A program made the position numbers and the translations under genes. From Virgisporangium ochraceum (GTDB lineage: Bacteria; Actinomycetota; Actinomycetes; Mycobacteriales; Micromonosporaceae), in the NCBI RefSeq assembly GCF_016863655.1, contig NZ_BOPH01000041.1, positions 1 through 64,000 on the forward strand: a stretch of DNA of 64,000 bases. Reading direction: 5' to 3'. The notes under the pieces were generated by a model, which saw only the letters and a list, made by a program, of their open reading frames with translations, had not been told where the DNA came from and did no database searches. Of the stretch, positions 1 through 10,300 are shown piece by piece (positions within the stretch are counted from its first letter, which is position 1; every line of letters begins with the position of its first letter).

Positions 1-90
1 GGCCCGGGCAGTTCCGCCGGCCCGGGCAGCCCGGCCGGCCCGGGCAGTTCCGCCGGCCCGTGCAGCCCGGCCGGCCCGGGCAGTTCCGCC
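1..90. repeat. 36-bp tandem repeat (2.5 copies) inside the PPDK-like gene
   Basis: Copies lie at 1-36, 37-72 (one base different, at 61) and 73-90 (half copy), and the array may continue past the left edge. In the coding frame each copy reads AELPGPAGLPGP. The unit length is a multiple of three, so copy-number change would lengthen or shorten a Pro/Gly linker without breaking the frame. Confidence 0.9.
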
Positions 91-848
91 GTGACCGGGC
101 GGGCCTGGAGGACCCACAGCTCGTCACCGGCCACGGCCCATTCGACGTCGACCGGCGTTCCGAGGATCTCCGCGATCCGCCGGCACGTCGCGGCGACGCG
201 GCGCACCTGCCCGTCCGACAGGCACGGCCGCTCGCGGTCGCCGGCCGCCACCGGCGTCCGCGCGGTGCCGCCCGCCGGTGCCCGGTCGACGCGCTCCCGC
301 TTGTCACCGACGGAGCGAGCGGTGATCCGGTCCGCGAGCACCGTCCACGAGTCCGGGGTGACCAGGCCGTGCACCACGCTCTCGCCCAGCCCCCACGCCG
401 CTTCGATCCGCACGGCGTCACCGGTGAACGCCACCCCGGCCACGTCGGCGTCGACATGCCGCTGGACCAGCACCGCCATCACCGGCTCCGCGGTGAGGCC
501 CCGCGCCCGCCGGTACGCGACCGCCCGCTCCGACCACAGCGACTCCCGGCACGCCCGCACCGCCCCGGCGATCGCATCGGCGCCCCGCACGCCGAGGACG
601 CTGTCGTGCTGGCCGGCCGCCGAGGCGTCCGCCAGGTCCTCGGTGCTCGCGGACGACCGCACGGCCACAGCCCCGCCGGGGCCGTCCAGCACAGCCCCGC
701 CGGGGCCGTCCAGCACCGCCGGAACAGGGGAACCGGACGGGATCACGTACCCGTCCGGCACGCGGATCCCGGCCCGCAGCAGCAGCCCCAGCACCCCGGC
801 CTTGCCGCCGCAGGTGGCGACCGTGGCCGCCCGCAGCTCGACGATCAT
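1..848 (-). CDS. PEP/pyruvate phosphate dikinase N-terminal domain protein, partial (runs off left edge)
   Basis: The frame opens at an ATG at 848, with GAAGAG just upstream, and stays open to the left edge, so about 282 N-terminal residues are visible. They match the nucleotide-binding domain of the PEP synthase/pyruvate phosphate dikinase family: GGKAG near residue 15, VRSSASTEDL near 65, a VAGVAFTGD segment, EAAWGLGESVV, and the closing WVLQARPVT near 245. Family members move phosphate from ATP through a histidine domain to pyruvate or to antibiotics such as rifampin. The decisive C-terminal half lies outside the window, so the substrate cannot be named. Two oddities: an AVLDGPGG octapeptide is duplicated (residues 45-60), and after QARPVT the chain enters a Pro/Gly 12-residue repeat. 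The gene diverges from two small regulator-like genes. Confidence 0.85.
   Translation of the reverse strand, partial: MIVELRAATVATCGGKAGVLGLLLRAGIRVPDGYVIPSGSPVPAVLDGPGGAVLDGPGGAVAVRSSASTEDLADASAAGQHDSVLGVRGADAIAGAVRACRESLWSERAVAYRRARGLTAEPVMAVLVQRHVDADVAGVAFTGDAVRIEAAWGLGESVVHGLVTPDSWTVLADRITARSVGDKRERVDRAPAGGTARTPVAAGDRERPCLSDGQVRRVAATCRRIAEILGTPVDVEWAVAGDELWVLQARPVTAELPGPAGLHGPAELPGPAGLPGPAELPG
667..714. repeat. 24-bp perfect tandem duplication in the PPDK-like gene
   Basis: Two identical 24-bp units, 667-690 and 691-714, encode AVLDGPGG twice. The duplication is in frame and sits between the first strand region and the conserved VRSSASTEDL segment of the nucleotide-binding domain. Confidence 0.9.
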
Positions 849-853
849 CTCTT

Positions 854-881
854 CAACATTCTGTTGACAACATTCCGTTGA
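854..881. promoter_or_regulatory. Two abutting 14-bp operator-like repeats between divergent genes
   Basis: CAACATTCTGTTGA (854-867) is followed directly by CAACATTCCGTTGA (868-881). Each unit is itself a partial dyad (TCAAC..GTTGA). A TTGACA hexamer at 864-869 spans the junction. The array ends 6 bp before the PPDK-like start and 42 bp before the small HTH gene, which fits an operator controlling both directions. The neighbouring HTH protein is the obvious but unproven ligand. Confidence 0.55.
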
Positions 882-923
882 TGATGCACCTTACATCCTG
901 TGGCAAAGGATGCGAGAGAGGAC

Positions 924-1304
924 ATGAACGACGACCAGGCCCGCGCCCACCGGGAACGCTCCGCCCGCGAGCGCCTCGTCGCCCTCGGGCCCGGCCGGCT
1001 CGACCCGCGCCCGTGGCAGCCTCCGCCGGTCCCACCGTCGGCGACGGACCTGGTGCACGCGTTCCTCTGGTGGTCCGGGCGTACGCCGGCCGCCGACCCG
1101 GGCCAGCGCGACGGCGCGGTGGCCGCTCTCGAACTGCTCGCCGCCGCGCGCGCCGAGCTCGACCAGCTCGAGGCCTCGTTGCTGTTCACCGCCCGCGCGC
1201 TGGAGCTCACCTGGGCCGAGATGGCCCGGGCGATGGGACTGAACTCGCCGCAGGCCTGCCAGCAGCGCCTCGACCGGCTCCAGAACCGGGTGCACGGCTC
1301 GTGA
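924..1304 (+). CDS. Small helix-turn-helix protein
   Basis: This encodes 126 residues. The first half is rich in Arg, Pro and Ala with no recognised domain. The second half has a helix (AAARAELDQLEASLLFTA) followed by a helix-turn-helix-like segment, LTWAEMARAMGLNSPQACQQ, close to the C-terminus, resembling the recognition helix of sigma-region-4-type or small actinobacterial DNA-binding proteins. I chose the ATG at 924 because GAGAGG lies just upstream; a GTG at 900 in the same frame has no ribosome site. It overlaps the next gene by 4 bp (GTGA), so the two are probably co-translated. It faces the PPDK-like gene across the tandem repeats at 854-881 and may regulate it. That role is inferred from position only. 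Confidence 0.7.
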   Translation: MNDDQARAHRERSARERLVALGPGRLDPRPWQPPPVPPSATDLVHAFLWWSGRTPAADPGQRDGAVAALELLAAARAELDQLEASLLFTARALELTWAEMARAMGLNSPQACQQRLDRLQNRVHGS

Positions 1305-1915
1305 CCGACGAACTACTGGTGCTGCACGCCGTGCGCCTGCTGGGCATGGCCGACGCCGACCGGGTCGCGCGGAGGTTCGACCTCGACCGCGCGGAAGTCC
1401 AGGAGCTGCTGCTCGACGGTCAGGCGTACGGCTGGGTCACGTGGTCGGAGTTCGCCGGCGTCGGCGGATGGTCGCTCACCGACCGCGGACGCGCGGAGAA
1501 CGAGCGCCGCCTCGCCGCCGAGCTCGACGGCGTGGCGGGCGGGAGGGCGGTGGTCGCCGAGGCGCACGAGGCGTTCCTGCCGTTGAACGCGCGCCTGCAA
1601 CGGGCGTGCACCGACTGGCAGCTGCGCCCCCGGCCCGGAGCGCCGCTCGCGGCCAACACCCACGACGACCGGCGGTGGGACGCCCGGGTCCTGGCCGAAC
1701 TGGCCGCGATCGACGGTGAGCTGGCGCCGCTGGCCCGGGACCTGGCCGGCCAGCTGGCCCGGTTCCGGGGCTACGACACCCGCTTCGCCGCGGCGCTCAC
1801 GAAGGCGACGGCCGGGGAGCGCGAGTGGGTCGACGGCACCGGCGTCGACTCCTGCCACCGGGTGTGGTTCGAGCTCCACGAGGACCTGATCGCCACGCTG
1901 GGCCTTCAGCGCTGA
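1301..1915 (+). CDS. Winged-helix-like regulator, hypothetical
   Basis: This 204-residue protein starts at a GTG that overlaps the previous stop codon. Residues 1-70 look like a winged helix-turn-helix: a helical stretch ARRFDLDRAEVQELLLDGQA, then a wing-like WSLTDRGRAENERRLAAELD. The rest is helical with no catalytic motif I recognise; it contains conserved-looking Trp and Arg positions (CTDWQLRP, DDRRWDARVL). With the preceding HTH gene it forms a two-gene unit divergent from the PPDK-like gene, which suggests joint control of that enzyme. Its last 10 bp overlap the 3' end of the convergent GH9 gene. The specific function is unknown. Confidence 0.7.
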   Translation: MTDELLVLHAVRLLGMADADRVARRFDLDRAEVQELLLDGQAYGWVTWSEFAGVGGWSLTDRGRAENERRLAAELDGVAGGRAVVAEAHEAFLPLNARLQRACTDWQLRPRPGAPLAANTHDDRRWDARVLAELAAIDGELAPLARDLAGQLARFRGYDTRFAAALTKATAGEREWVDGTGVDSCHRVWFELHEDLIATLGLQR

Positions 1916-3564
1916 GCCAGGTAGGCCGCGACGAACACGAGCGGCGCGTTCCACCGGACGCACACGTCGTTGGTGACCTCCGACGTCGGCTCGTCGAGGT
2001 AGCGCAGCTGCGGCGGCAGCCCGTCGAGGCGGGGGTCGGACGGGAAGCCCGGGGTGGGCTTCGAGTTCGCCCCGCCGGCGAGCGCGCCGCGTGGGGGAGT
2101 GGAGCCGAAGACGCGGGTGCGCTGGCGCCGGCTGAAGTCGGTGCCGTACCCGGTGACGTAGCTCTGCCCGAGCGCGTTGCGACCGAACAGGTAGTCGACG
2201 CCCGACGCCACGGCGTCGTGGTAGCGCGGGTCGCCGGTCGTGCGGTGCGCGACCGCGAGCACCACGAGGTTGTTCAGCAGCCGCCCGTTCGACCCCCAGT
2301 CCCAGCCGTCGTCGGGGGCGTACGGCTGGCCCCACGGCTGCCGCTCCTGGACGCCGACCAGCCGGTCGGCCGCCGCGACGACACTCTCGCGCGCCGACGG
2401 CAGGGAACCGGCGAGCGAGAGCCGCGCCGGCGCGGTGACCCGGTGGAAGTCGAACCCGCCGGCATCGAACCCGTTGGCGCTGAACGCGTCCGCGGTGTGC
2501 TCCGGCGAGGACTCCAGGTCGCGCAGATACGCGGGGGAGCCGGTCGCCAGCCACAGTTCGGCCGCCGCCCAGTAGAAGTCGTCGGCCGGGTCGGCGTCGT
2601 TGTAGGGTCCGCCGCCGAACGCGCCCTCGTCGTCGGGGGCGAGGAGCACCGGGTTGCGGTGGGCGGCGGCGTACGCGTCGCGGGCGGCGGCGAGCAGGGT
2701 GGCCGCGTAGGCGGGGTCGTCGTCGCGCAGGAGCCGGGCGCCGTGGGCGGCGGCCGCTGCCACGTGCAGCGTCGCGGTGGTCGACGGCCGGTGCAGCACG
2801 CGGGTGGTCGGGTCCTCGTGCGGGCGGCCGGGCAGCGGCGACCACTCGGTGCCGTGCACGCGATGGAACGCCATGCCGGCCAACGGGTCGCCCGCCGGCA
2901 CCCGCATGCGCAGCAACCAGTCGAGCTGCCAGCGGCACTCGCTCCGGATCCGGTCGGAAAGATCGTCATGGGACCCGCTGAGCAGCCCGATCGTGCCCAG
3001 CAACTGCCACTCCGCGAGGGCGCCGCTGGTGGTGTACTTCCCGTAGTCCCCGGCGTCGTACCAGCCGCCGGACACGTCGAACGTGCCGGTAGGGGTCCAG
3101 CCGGGGTACAGCCGCTCGGCGTCGGGGCCGGTCCACGCCGGTACTGCACGGTCGCCGAGGTGGCCCGCGGGTCGGCCGTGCACGGGGTCGTCGACCGGCG
3201 CGCCGCACCGCATCAGCCGGAAGAACCGCAGGGCGTCGAAGGCCAGCGGGTCGTAGAGCCGGTCGTCGATGGCGAACGGGTGGCTGACGGCGCCGTCGGC
3301 CTCGACGCGGAACCCCTCCCCGGTGGCGTCGAGACCGGTGAAGTCGAGCACGTGCACCCACTGGCCGGAGGTGGGTTCCGGTCGTGCCGGCCAGGGCTGT
3401 GACCGTCCACTATGGACCTTCTCGCCGGAGGCGTCGCGCACGACGAACCCGACGGGCGCGTCCGCGTGCCCGGCCACGACGAGCGTCGCGCGCATCGGAC
3501 GGCCGGGCAGGTAGCCCACCTGGTTCACCCGGACGCGCGGCCGGGCGTCCCCTGTGCCGATCAT
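1906..3564 (-). CDS. Glycoside hydrolase family 9 protein (endoglucanase-like)
   Basis: The protein has 552 residues, with an N-terminal immunoglobulin-like CelD_N domain (RVNQVGYLPGRP at about residue 8) followed by the (alpha/alpha)6 GH9 domain. The hallmark GGWYDAGDYGKY, carrying the catalytic base Asp, lies near residue 165; YLFGRNALGQSYVTGYG is also typical. Family members hydrolyse beta-1,4-glucans by inversion. The end reads EVTNDVCVRWNAPLV, where most members have NE: the general-acid Glu appears to be Asp here, so activity may be altered. There is no signal peptide, so it may act on imported oligosaccharides. The ATG at 3564 was chosen because the Ig-like domain begins soon after; a GTG at 3603 is possible. 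The 3' end overlaps the convergent regulator gene by 10 bp. Confidence 0.88.
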   Translation of the reverse strand: MIGTGDARPRVRVNQVGYLPGRPMRATLVVAGHADAPVGFVVRDASGEKVHSGRSQPWPARPEPTSGQWVHVLDFTGLDATGEGFRVEADGAVSHPFAIDDRLYDPLAFDALRFFRLMRCGAPVDDPVHGRPAGHLGDRAVPAWTGPDAERLYPGWTPTGTFDVSGGWYDAGDYGKYTTSGALAEWQLLGTIGLLSGSHDDLSDRIRSECRWQLDWLLRMRVPAGDPLAGMAFHRVHGTEWSPLPGRPHEDPTTRVLHRPSTTATLHVAAAAAHGARLLRDDDPAYAATLLAAARDAYAAAHRNPVLLAPDDEGAFGGGPYNDADPADDFYWAAAELWLATGSPAYLRDLESSPEHTADAFSANGFDAGGFDFHRVTAPARLSLAGSLPSARESVVAAADRLVGVQERQPWGQPYAPDDGWDWGSNGRLLNNLVVLAVAHRTTGDPRYHDAVASGVDYLFGRNALGQSYVTGYGTDFSRRQRTRVFGSTPPRGALAGGANSKPTPGFPSDPRLDGLPPQLRYLDEPTSEVTNDVCVRWNAPLVFVAAYLAQR

Positions 3565-3738
3565 GCTGAACGACCGTAGTCGCCCGCAGAACAGGGTTAC
3601 CACGCACCTGGGCGGTTCCCTCCGACATTCGGCGAATTCGGGGACTAAAGGTCACTACTCGACTACTGTCCGCGACTGACGGGTTTGGGGGCGGAACGGG
3701 ATCCGCGTCCTCGATGGGTCCTTGGGGGAAGGTGATCC

Positions 3739-4185
3739 GTGGCTGCGCCCAGGCGGAGCGGTGACCGGCGATTCCGCTGGATGGCGTGGAGCGGCATGCT
3801 CATCGCCGTCCTGCTCGTCGTCTGTGCCGCCGCCCCCGCGGCCCCGGCCCTGGCCGACGACGACTGGGCGCCCCGCGTGCGGTCGGTGCTCTCCGCGTTC
3901 ACCGGCGGGCATACCGCTCCCGCTCCGCCGCACGGGGCCGGCACGCCGGCGCCCGAGCAGCGGCAGGTGATGGTCACGCCGACCACCGAGTCCCACGGCG
4001 TCCTGCGGTCGACCGTGCTCGTGGTGACCGACATCGACGTCTACAGCGGCGCGGTGGTCGCGGACGTGCTCGCCGTCACCGGTGCGCCGGTCGGGGCGGT
4101 CGTCGCCAACGGCTTACGCCTCCTCGCGGCCGGCTCCGGCCCTCTCGTCTCCGCACGGCACCTGCAGGGACACCTCACGACCTGA
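3739..4185 (+). CDS. Small secreted protein, hypothetical
   Basis: This 148-residue product starts at a GTG preceded by GGGGGAAGG. A basic N-region (RRSGDRRFRW) leads into a hydrophobic helix (residues 15-32) and an ALA signal-peptidase site at residues 37-39, so about 109 residues should be exported. The mature part is Pro/Ala-rich at first (APAPPHGAGTPAPEQ) and then likely beta-rich with repeated valines (VVADVLAVTGAPVGAVVANG). It has no cysteines and no family I recognise. It lies upstream of the giant wall protein on the same strand, but a hairpin and 164 bp separate them, so co-transcription is uncertain. Confidence 0.65.
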   Translation: MAAPRRSGDRRFRWMAWSGMLIAVLLVVCAAAPAAPALADDDWAPRVRSVLSAFTGGHTAPAPPHGAGTPAPEQRQVMVTPTTESHGVLRSTVLVVTDIDVYSGAVVADVLAVTGAPVGAVVANGLRLLAAGSGPLVSARHLQGHLTT

Positions 4186-4194
4186 CGGGTCTGT

Positions 4195-4212
4195 CGACCG
4201 GTTCGCCGGTCG
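4195..4212 (+). terminator. Hairpin after the small secreted gene
   Basis: CGACCGG, a TTCG loop, then CCGGTCG form a perfect 7-bp stem 10 bases after the stop at 4185. A compact GC stem with no T-run is a common actinomycete terminator form. The remainder of the gap to 4349 holds only a ribosome site (GGTAGGAG) for the next gene. Confidence 0.45.
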
Positions 4213-4349
4213 CGCCGTCCGGACGGTGCCCGCGCCCGCCCTCGTGGCCGGGATGCGGCGCGCTCCGGACGAAGCTCCCCCATGTACAGGACTGAGTGTC
4301 ACCCGATAACTACTTTCCGTCTCGAGCGGGTCTTCGGTAGGAGTAGCGG

Positions 4350-7300
4350 ATGCGTCGACTGGTGAGCGCGCTGGCAGCGATGGTGCTGGGCATGACGGTT
4401 CCGGCGGTGGCCGTCCCACTGCCGGCGCAGGCGGCGACGCCGCCGGTCGCGGCGACGGCGCAGGCGTTACGCGCCAGCATCAAGCTCCTGCCGGCCGTCC
4501 TCGGCGGCATCACGCTCACCGCGGCGACCCCCAACCTGAGCTGGTCGACCGGCCAGAGCGCGAAGAGCACGCAGGACGGCGTCACCCCGCTGCTCGGCGG
4601 TGTGCTCGGCCCGACGCTCCTCGACGCCGGGCTCACCAAGGCCAACGCCGGCCCGACGAGCAACGGCGGCGGGTCCTCCTCGGAGGTCGCCGGGCTCGAC
4701 GTGCTCGGCGCCGTGACCGCCGACGTCATCCGGTCCTCGTGCGCGCTGACGCCGACCGGCATCTCCGGCGGCACCACCGCGACCGGTCTGAAGGTCGCCG
4801 GCCTCCCGGTCACCGTCGACGCCGACCTGGCGATCAACGTGCCCGGCGTGCTGACCGGCTACGTCGACCGCCGGATCGTCAGCTACAACAACTCGACCGG
4901 CGCGCTGACGTACACCGTGCGCGGCGTCGACCTGACGCTGCTCGGCGGGCTCTCGGTCGTCGCGAGCGGCACGGTGGTCGTCACCGAGGCGGTCTGCACG
5001 GGCAACGCGAAGATCAGCGGCGGGCTGGGCGCGACCGGTGTGTCCCGCGCCCCCGGCCAGACCGGCACCCCGACGGTGACGCTGACCAACACCGGCGACG
5101 TCGCGGCCCCGAACACCACGATCAGGATCCCGATGCCCGGCGTCGGCTACCAGGTCGGCTCCGTAACCACCACGGGCGGCGGCACCTGCTCGACCGGCGG
5201 CGGCTACATCACCTGCGAGAACATCACCGTCCCCGGCAACGACCAGGTGACCGTCAGCATCCCGGTGACGCTCTCGCCGTCACCCGGCATGACCAACTGG
5301 GCGCCGGCCGCCGGCGCGATCACCGCGAGCTCCGACCTGGTCGTCGGCGTCGGCGGCACCGAGGCCACGGCCGCCACCGGCTCGGCCACGACGCTGGTCA
5401 CCGTCCTCCCGCCGCTGACCACCGGCGGCACCATCACCGCCACGCCGGTGAGCGTCGCGCCCGGCGCGACGGGCGCGGCGTCGCTCGCGGTGAAGAACAA
5501 CGGCCCGTCCGACGCCAACGCCTCCACGGTCACCGTGCCGCTGTCCACGCTGCCGACCGGGCTGACCGTCACCGCCGCGAACGCGGCCGGCCAGCCGTGC
5601 ACCGTCTCGCCCACGACCGTCACCTGCACCGGCGTGCCGGTCGCCGCGAACTCCTCGACCCCGGTGACGCTCACCGTGGCGGCCGGGCAGAACGCCGTGC
5701 CCGGCACGCACTGGGACGCCACCAACATCGCCGCGGTCATGAACGGCACGACGGTGACCCTGTCGGACCGGCTCGCCACGGTCTCGCCCCCCGACGTGCG
5801 GTTCACCGGTGGCATCACGCTCAACGGCGTCAGCGCCGTACCCGGTGGCGCGTCGGCGACGTTCACGGCGAAGTTCGTCAACAACGGCCCGTCGAACTCG
5901 GTGGGCACCACGATCACGTTCCCGCCGCTGCCGGCGGGCTACACCCCGGGCGCGGTGAGCACCACCGGCGGCGGCACCTGCATGTCCACGTCGCAGGCGC
6001 TCACCTGTGACGGCGTGCTGATCCCGGGCGGCGGCGGTTCGGTCACCGTGTCGGTGCCGGTGACGCTCGTGTCGTCGGTGACGTCCGCCTGGGTGGCCAC
6101 CGCGGGCAACCGGGTGAGCGTCAGCGGCAGCGACAGCACCGCGTACGCCACCGGAACCCTGGTGACGCCGACGCCGCAGGTCACCCTCGTGCCGACGTTC
6201 CAGATGCCGGCCGCCGAGACCGTCGAGCCGGGCGAGAGCACCCAGTTCACGGTGACGATCGACAACACCGGCCCGTCCGACGCCAACCAGGCGGTGTTCG
6301 GCGTCATCGCGCCGGCCGGCACGCAGTTCCCGTCGCCGTTGACCGGCGGCGCGGTGAACTACTGCACGCGGGTCACCGCCACCCAGCTCAGCTGCAAGAT
6401 GGACCTGACGGTCGCCGAGGCGCCGAAGTCGTTCACGGTGCCGCTCGACGTGCTCGCGTCGGCCGACCCCACCACGCCGGTCACCGGCGGCTGCATCGAC
6501 CGCGACGGCAGCCTGAACTGCACCGCGTCCGACCCGGCGATCCCAACGATCGTGCTGCAGGTGCCGTTCGAGGAGAACGTCACCGCGGTCACGTTGCCGA
6601 CGCCGGTGGTACCGGGCACCTCGTCGATCGGCGAGATCATCCTGAGCGCCGGCTTCGACCCGGTGAACGACGCGGTCGTGACCGTGCCGCTCGGTGCCCT
6701 GCCGCCCGGGGTCACGGTCGTCGCGGCCACCGCCGGCAACGGGTCCAACTGCGTGCTGACGCCGGCGGTGACGTGCACCGGTGTCGACATCGCCGAGGGC
6801 GGCACCACGCGGGTGCGCCTGACCATCAAGGCCGACCCGGACGTCGCGCCCGCACAGACCTGGCTCGCGAGCGGCATCGTGGCCGCCGAGACCGACGCGC
6901 CGGACGCGGCGAAGGTGACGACCACCGGACCGCTGGCGACGATCTCGGCCCGCCAGAACACGCTCGACGTGCAGTACCAGGTGCCCGCCCCCGGCGTCGT
7001 CGAGCCGGGTGACGCGTTCACCGTCACGGTCACCGTCACCAACAACGGTCCCTCCGACGCGGTCGCGTTCCCGATCCAGATCGTCGCGCCGGTCAACACG
7101 GTGATCGGCGACCGCACCAACACGCCGCTGGCCACGTGCATCCTGTCGGCTCCCGGCCGGCTGGTCTGCCCGCGCGACATCGCGTTCGGCGACCCGCTGC
7201 AACTGGTGGTTCCGCTCATCGCGTCGGTGACCGCCGACCCGTCGCTGCCGCTGACCTCCGGCTGCGTCGACGTGGGGGACCACGACCTGAACTGCGACCC

Positions 7301-10300
7301 CGAAGACAAGAAGATGCCCGACATCGTCATGACGCCGCGGTTCGTCGACGTCGTGTCGGTGAACACGCAGCCGGTGACGATCGCACCCGGCGACAGCGGC
7401 AGCACCACGGTGGTGGTCAACGCCAGCCGGGAGGTCGACGACATCGTCGTCACCATCCCGTTGAGCAGCCTGCCCGCCGGCTTCACGGTCACCGGGGTCA
7501 CCCCGGTCGGCGCCGGTGACGACGCCGACTGCGAGATCGACGTGCCGAACAACGTCATCCGCTGCACCGGCATCACCGTCGGCGGTACCGGCCAGGCCAG
7601 CATCTCCATCAGCGTGGCGGTCGACGTGGCCGCCGACGTCGCGCCGACCACCCAGTGGACCAGCACCAGCATCACCGTCGCGGAGAGCCCGCTGCCCGGC
7701 GCCGACACCCTGCAGGCCGGCGGCAGCCTCGTGCAGGCCGGCGCCCGGGACTTCGACCTCGACGTCTCGGTCGACGCGCCGGCGGCCGACACGGTGCTGC
7801 CCGGCGGGTCCACCTCGCTGACGGTCACGATCGACAACGAGGGTCCGTCGAACGCGCTCAACGCGCCGGTCAACGTGTTCGCGCCGGTCGGGACGACGTT
7901 CGGCGACATCGCGGGCATCGACCCCACCGGTGACGTCTGCACCCGGGTCTCCTCGACCCAGCTGGCGTGCCTGATCACGCTCGCGGCCGCCGACCCCCCG
8001 CTGGAGCTGCCGATCCCGCTCGGCGTCTCCGCGTCGGCCAACGCGGCCGCGCCGCTCACCGGCGGCTGCGTCGACGTCGACGCCAACCTCGTGTGCGGCG
8101 CCGCGCCCGACGTGGCCGTTCCGGCGATCGACCTCGACACGCCGATCGGCCAGGTCATCTCGATCACCACGCTGCCGACGACCGTCGCGCCGGGCGCACC
8201 GGCCGGCACCGCGACCGTGCGGCTCACCAGCACGCAGGTCCGCAGCGGGCTCACGGTCGAGATCCCGTTGGACGGCCTGCCGTCCGGTTTCACCGTCGTG
8301 CCCGGCAGCGCCACCGGCCCGTCCGGCGCGTGCCCGATCACCACGGTGATCACCTGTAGCAACGTGTCGGTCGCGGCGAACCAGACGGTTCCGGTGACCT
8401 TCCAGGTCACCGTCGACCCGCTGGTCAGCACGACGGCGGCGTGGAGCACCAACGGCATCAAGGTCACGCAGTCCGCGCCGACCGCGCAGGTGCTCAGCGG
8501 CGGTGGTCCGCTGGTCTACGCGGGTGCCCCGAACTACACGCTCGGGATCACGTGGGCCATGCCGGCGGCCGGCTCGGTGCTGCCCGGCGGCACGGGCACC
8601 GTCACCGCGACGGTGCGGAACAACGGCCCGTCGGCCGCGTCGAACGCCGTGGTGCCGATCATCCTGCCCCCGGGCACGGCGATCGGCACCCTCACCGACC
8701 AGGACGCCATCGACCACTGCGTCAAGGTGTCGGCCCGCGTGCTCAACTGCGTGGTGACGATCAACGCCGTCAACGGCACCATCGGGCTGGACGTGCCGGT
8801 GGTGGTCGCGCCGACCGCCGACCCCGCCGTTCCGCTGACCGGCGGCTGCGCCGACCTGGACCTCAGCGGAACCTGCGGCACGGGCACCGACAGCGCGATG
8901 CCGTCGATCACGCTGGGCCGCACGCTCGCGTCGGTCTCCGGCGTCACGGTCACCCCGACCACGGTGACGCCCGGCGCGACCGGCACGGCCGCGCTGCAGT
9001 TCACCGCGACCCAGGCGTACGCGAACCTCACGCTCACGATCCCGCTGGCGAGCCTGCCCGACGGGTTCGACATCGCGTCGGCGAAGGTCGGCAACGTCGA
9101 CTGCACCGTGACCGTCTCCGAGATCTCCTGCCCGGTCGCGAATCTGGCGCCGGTCACCCCGCGGACGGTCGGCATCGTCGTCGACGTGGCGGCCGACGTG
9201 CCCGGCGGCGTCTCCTGGACGGTGCCCGGCTTCACGCTGGCCAACGGCTCGGACACGGTGACCAGGACGGGCACGCTGGCCGTCTCGGGCGCACCGGTCC
9301 ACCCGCTCGACGTCACGATCGTCGGGCCGGCGGCGGACACCGTCCGGCCGGGCACCGAAGCCGTCATGTCGATCTCGATCGACAACCTGGGCCCGTCGGA
9401 CGCGGCGGGGCTGCCGGTCTCGGTCGTCGCCCCGCCGGGCACCAGCTTCGACACGCTCAGCGGTCGGGCGGCCCAGATCTGCCAGCGGGTCTCGAACACC
9501 CGGCTGCTGTGCGGGGTCACGCTGGCGGCCGCGGCGATGTCGCCGGAGGCGTTCGACGTGATGGTGCTCGTCTCGCCGAACGCGCGGGGAGACGTCGTCA
9601 TCACCGGTGGCTGCGTCGACCTCGACAGCAACGGCACCTGCGGGCCGACCGACCGGAACCTGCCCGGGATCGACCCGAACATCCTGCTCGTCACCGCGAT
9701 CGACGGCCACCTGGACGTGGTGAACCTGGTGCCGGGCTCGACCGGCCAGGCGGTGCTGACGCTCACCGGTGAGGAGCCGGTGCCGGGCGTGGTCGTCACG
9801 TTCCCGACGAACTCGCTGCCGGTCGGCGTGGAGCTGCTCACGGTCACCGCCGCCGGACAGCCGTGCGCGATCGCCAACTCGCAGGTCACCTGCCCGCCGG
9901 TGAACGTGGCGGAGAACGGTGGGACGCCGATCGTCATGACGTTCAAGGCGGCACCGGACGTGAGCCAGTCGGCGTTCTTCGCGGCGACGATCACCACGAC
10001 GTTCCAGCCCGGTCCGGACCAGCAGACCGACGCGCAGGGCGGCACCATCGTCCAGATCGCACCGCCGCAGGTGACGCTCGTCGCCGACGTCGACCCGCCG
10101 CTGGACGACACGGTGCTGCCGGGCGAGCAGGCCGACCTGACCATCTCGGTGACCAACAGCGGCCCGTCCACGGCGACGAACGCCCCGTTCAGCGTCGTGG
10201 CGCCGCAGGGCACGACGTTCGTCGACCCGCTCGACGCGAACACCGACACCTACTGCGACCGGGCCTCGCCGACCCAGCTCGACTGCTGGGTCACGCAGAA

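Noticed and set aside
60-881. Plus-strand open frames at the left edge
   Set aside because: The minus strand encodes a clear PPDK nucleotide-binding domain; the plus frames have no recognisable motif.
3565-3738. A sigma-E-type promoter (GGAAC) before the small secreted gene
   Set aside because: A GGAAC is present, but no matching -10 element lies at the required distance.
5280-9710. A 1476-codon open frame on the minus strand opposite the giant wall protein
   Set aside because: It is an antisense shadow of a GC-rich repetitive gene: Arg/Asp/Gly-rich, no domain, and its repeats mirror the real protein.
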